Source: Elioraea sp.
GTDB taxonomy: Bacteria > Pseudomonadota > Alphaproteobacteria > Acetobacterales > Acetobacteraceae
Direction: 5' to 3'
DNA: 64,000 nt
Assembly: GCF_022842375.1 (NCBI RefSeq)
Contig: NZ_JALHPR010000026.1
Coordinates: forward strand, 1-64,000
Positions 62,448-64,000 of the stretch are shown here, piece after piece. The first letter of the stretch is position 1, and each line of letters begins with the position of its first letter. The notes beneath the pieces were generated by a model. It was given only the letters and a program-made list of their open reading frames with translations, was not told the DNA's origin and searched no databases. The translations under genes and the position numbers were made by a program.

Positions 62448-63052
62448 CGATGCGACGGCGGATCGTTCTCGGCGCCGCGCTGGCCGCGCCCTTCGCGGCA
62501 CACGCCGCGCCGCAGCTGATCGCAGCACTGCGCGAGGGCGGGCTCACGGTCTACATGCGACACGCGATCACCGATCGGTCGCAGTTTGACACCGGCAGGC
62601 TCGGCGACCGCGCCGGGCAGCGTAACCTCTCTGCCGCCGGCCGCGCGCAGGCAACGCGGCTTGGCCAGGCGATCCGCGCGCTTTCCATCCCCGTCGGCGC
62701 CGTGCTCGCGAGCCCGGTGTTCCGGGCCGCCGATACCGCGGAACTCGCCTTCGGGGCCGATGGATACCGCGTCGAACCGTTCCTGACGGCGGATGACTAC
62801 ACGCCCGACGCGGCGCTGCTTTCGGCCAACATCGCGCGCACCCGTGCCAGGCTCGCCGAGGCGCCGCGGAGCGGCAGCGACATCCTCGCCAATGACATTC
62901 TGGTGGGCCATATCGTTCCGCTTGGCATGATCATCGGCCGGTCGCTGTCGCAGGCAGAGTTCCCCGAAGGCGCTCTCGCGCTGTTCCGGCCGGGAGCCCC
63001 GACATTGATCGGGATCGTGCCGGCAGAAGCGCTGATCGCTGCAGCGCCCTGA
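62444..63052 (+). CDS. Exported histidine phosphatase superfamily protein
   Basis: The 202-residue protein has an export signal with three arginines (MTMRRRIVLGAALAAPFA) and a histidine-phosphatase fold. The N-terminal motif reads YMRHAITDRSQFD, so the usual RHG is RHA. The second catalytic region is in ASPVFRAADTAELAFG and the late His in VGHIVPLGMIIGRSL. It starts inside the Kelch stop codon, suggesting a two-protein periplasmic unit. Substrate unknown. Confidence 0.82.
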   Translation: MTMRRRIVLGAALAAPFAAHAAPQLIAALREGGLTVYMRHAITDRSQFDTGRLGDRAGQRNLSAAGRAQATRLGQAIRALSIPVGAVLASPVFRAADTAELAFGADGYRVEPFLTADDYTPDAALLSANIARTRARLAEAPRSGSDILANDILVGHIVPLGMIIGRSLSQAEFPEGALALFRPGAPTLIGIVPAEALIAAAP

Positions 63053-63108
63053 TGGGTTGACGCAACCCTGGCCGGCACCAAACGTTAAGGCCAGCGAAGG
63101 AGACCGTG

Positions 63109-63588
63109 ATGCACAAGACGCGAAACGACATTGCCGCCAACGCCCGCAAGGGGATCGTCGAGCTGCTGAACGCCAGGCTCGCCGACCTGGTCGATCTCCA
63201 GCTCGCCACCAAGCATGCGCATTGGAACGTGAAGGGACCGAACTTCATCGGCCTGCACGAGATGTTCGACGAGCTCGCCACCACCCTCGCAGCACCAATC
63301 GACGACATGGCCGAGCGCATCACGGCACTTGGCGGCACCGCGATGGGCAGCGTGCAGGCGGTGGAGAAGGCAACGTCGCTCGCCCCCATGCCGACCGATG
63401 TGTTCGACGGCATGAAGATGGTCGAGGCGCTAGCTGACCGTACGGCGGCGCTGGCGAAGTCGGTTCGGAACGGTATCGACGAGGTGGACGAGATGGGCGA
63501 TGCCGACGCCGCCGACCTGCTGACCGCCCTGTCACGCCAGCTCGACAAGAACCTCTGGTTCCTCGAAGCGCACCTCCAGAAGGGCTGA
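63109..63588 (+). CDS. dps: Dps-family ferritin-like DNA-protection protein
   Basis: The 159-residue four-helix protein belongs to Dps, which stores iron and protects DNA in starved or oxidised cells. The ferroxidase ligands are in LATKHAHWNVKGPNFIGLHE and the FDE that follows. Length and layout are typical; a basic N-terminus (MHKTRNDIAANARKG) may aid DNA binding. The ATG at 63109 follows AAGGAGA; GTG 63106 adds one residue. It converges on the SbtB-like gene with 8 bases between. Confidence 0.92.
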   Translation: MHKTRNDIAANARKGIVELLNARLADLVDLQLATKHAHWNVKGPNFIGLHEMFDELATTLAAPIDDMAERITALGGTAMGSVQAVEKATSLAPMPTDVFDGMKMVEALADRTAALAKSVRNGIDEVDEMGDADAADLLTALSRQLDKNLWFLEAHLQKG

Positions 63589-63596
63589 GCGGGCTC

Positions 63597-63902
63597 TCAG
63601 TCGTACTTCGCCGGTCGCAGCACCTCCGCCGGCGAGACCCAGGCGAATACGGCGTAGCGGGGAAACCAGGCGGCGGCGAGATGCGCCATCACCGACGCCA
63701 CCGTCTCGTCCTTCGCCACGAGCTCGAACCGCACTGTCGGCCCGTCGAAATCCGCTGGCCCCGTGGTGTCGAGTGCTGTGTTCCAGTGCCCCTCGCCATG
63801 CGTGAGGTTCCAGCCCCGCACGCCGAGGGTGCGGAGGTCGCGCGCGATCCTGTCGGCAATCTCGGCCTCGGCCACGATGGTGATGACGCGCAAGCTTGCC
63901 AT
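63597..63902 (-). CDS. SbtB-like PII-superfamily protein
   Basis: The 101-residue protein has the PII ferredoxin-like fold and matches SbtB, the PII-like regulator that binds adenine nucleotides and controls the bicarbonate transporter SbtA. Pattern: VITIVAEAEIADRIARDL, GVRGWNLTHGEGHWN (compare the GAKGYTV...G of SbtB), VRFELVAKDE, AWFPRYAVFAWVSPAEVL. The C-terminal cysteine pair of cyanobacterial SbtB is absent. Its ATG overlaps the preceding stop as TGATG, and that gene ends like SbtA, which supports the assignment. Confidence 0.8.
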   Translation of the reverse strand: MASLRVITIVAEAEIADRIARDLRTLGVRGWNLTHGEGHWNTALDTTGPADFDGPTVRFELVAKDETVASVMAHLAAAWFPRYAVFAWVSPAEVLRPAKYD

Positions 63903-64000
63903 CAGCCGCCTCCTGCAAGGGCGCGGGCAAGCGCCGCGTAGAGCGGCAGGCCAAGCGCGAGGTTGAACGGGAAGGTCACGGCAAGCGCTGCCGTCAACGC
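63902..64000 (-). CDS. SbtA-like sodium/bicarbonate transporter, C-terminus only
   Basis: Only the last 32 residues are in the window, since the gene continues past 64000. They read AVTFPFNLALGLPLYAAL within a hydrophobic end, matching the last helix of SbtA-family bicarbonate transporters. The following SbtB-like gene overlaps it by one base. Carbon uptake would fit a phototroph, though SbtA also occurs in heterotrophs. Confidence 0.65.
   Translation of the reverse strand, partial: ALTAALAVTFPFNLALGLPLYAALARALAGGG

Overview
This 64-kb window is very GC-rich, densely packed DNA from an alphaproteobacterium, most likely an aerobic anoxygenic phototroph of the Acetobacteraceae/Rhodospirillales type. 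An Elioraea-like genus is my best guess, but that name is inference only. Support comes from an LH2-type light-harvesting operon (pucB-pucA-pucC) with paired TGT-N12-ACA boxes over its promoter, a mitochondrial-NDUFS4-like Complex I accessory subunit, a glnB-glnA pair behind a sigma-54-like promoter, and long runs of genes joined by 4-bp (ATGA/GTGA) or 1-bp (TGATG) overlaps.

Layout: (1) 1-1771, a tandem duplication of a PEP-CTERM exported-protein gene enclosing a truncated ABC-exporter remnant. (2) 1842-9902, housekeeping genes: an alkyltransferase-like DNA-repair protein, kdsA/trmO/pyrG, secG, tpiA, a PpiD-like foldase and trpE. (3) 9905-13313, a three-gene overlapping operon: a GvpN-like AAA+ protein, a GvpF/L-like protein and a membrane-anchored Ala-rich helical protein, with no gas-vesicle shell gene in the window. 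(4) 13541-17072, an SDR, a DUF1194 protein, a 2-hydroxyacid dehydrogenase and an MFS exporter. (5) 17167-26631, an apparent catabolic/uptake operon: class II aldolase, two amidohydrolases and a complete dipeptide-type ABC importer. (6) 26683-28666, an Fe-alcohol dehydrogenase and a K+ channel with a zinc ribbon. (7) 28690-29575, a small AT-rich island next to tRNA-Arg. (8) 29674-34156, tRNA-Pro, the Complex I subunit, a lipoprotein, gamma-carbonic anhydrase, argC, rplM-rpsI and a SYLF protein. (9) 34416-45183, a sugar-acid-type dehydratase, M20 amidohydrolase, DsbA-like, MarC, Ca/Na exchanger, an RTX protein, aspartate dehydrogenase, an SDR lacking YxxxK, tRNA-His and an aminotransferase. (10) 45347-48369, glnB-glnA with strong terminators, then a CdtB-like nuclease-fold gene. 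(11) 48411-51922, the puc photosynthesis region. (12) 52147-64000, YceI, two paralogous MFS-monooxygenase-like fusions, AraC, isochorismatase-like and YtcJ-type hydrolases, a VOC dioxygenase with a partner esterase, kelch and histidine-phosphatase proteins, Dps, and an SbtB/SbtA-like bicarbonate module cut by the window edge.

Most unusual content: the puc operon and the Gvp-like operon. The LH2 alpha chain aligns without gaps to the classic 53-residue chain, but has Phe-Phe where B850 complexes have Tyr-Trp, and carries a roughly 75-residue C-terminal extension. The gene just after pucC encodes a protein with six copies of a roughly 16-residue motif. The Gvp-like operon has a GvpN-like ATPase with an altered Walker B and a GvpF/L-like protein with a degenerate J-like tail. 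A CdtB-like protein with all catalytic residues but no toxin partners is also notable. All assignments come from reading the sequence; no database search was run.
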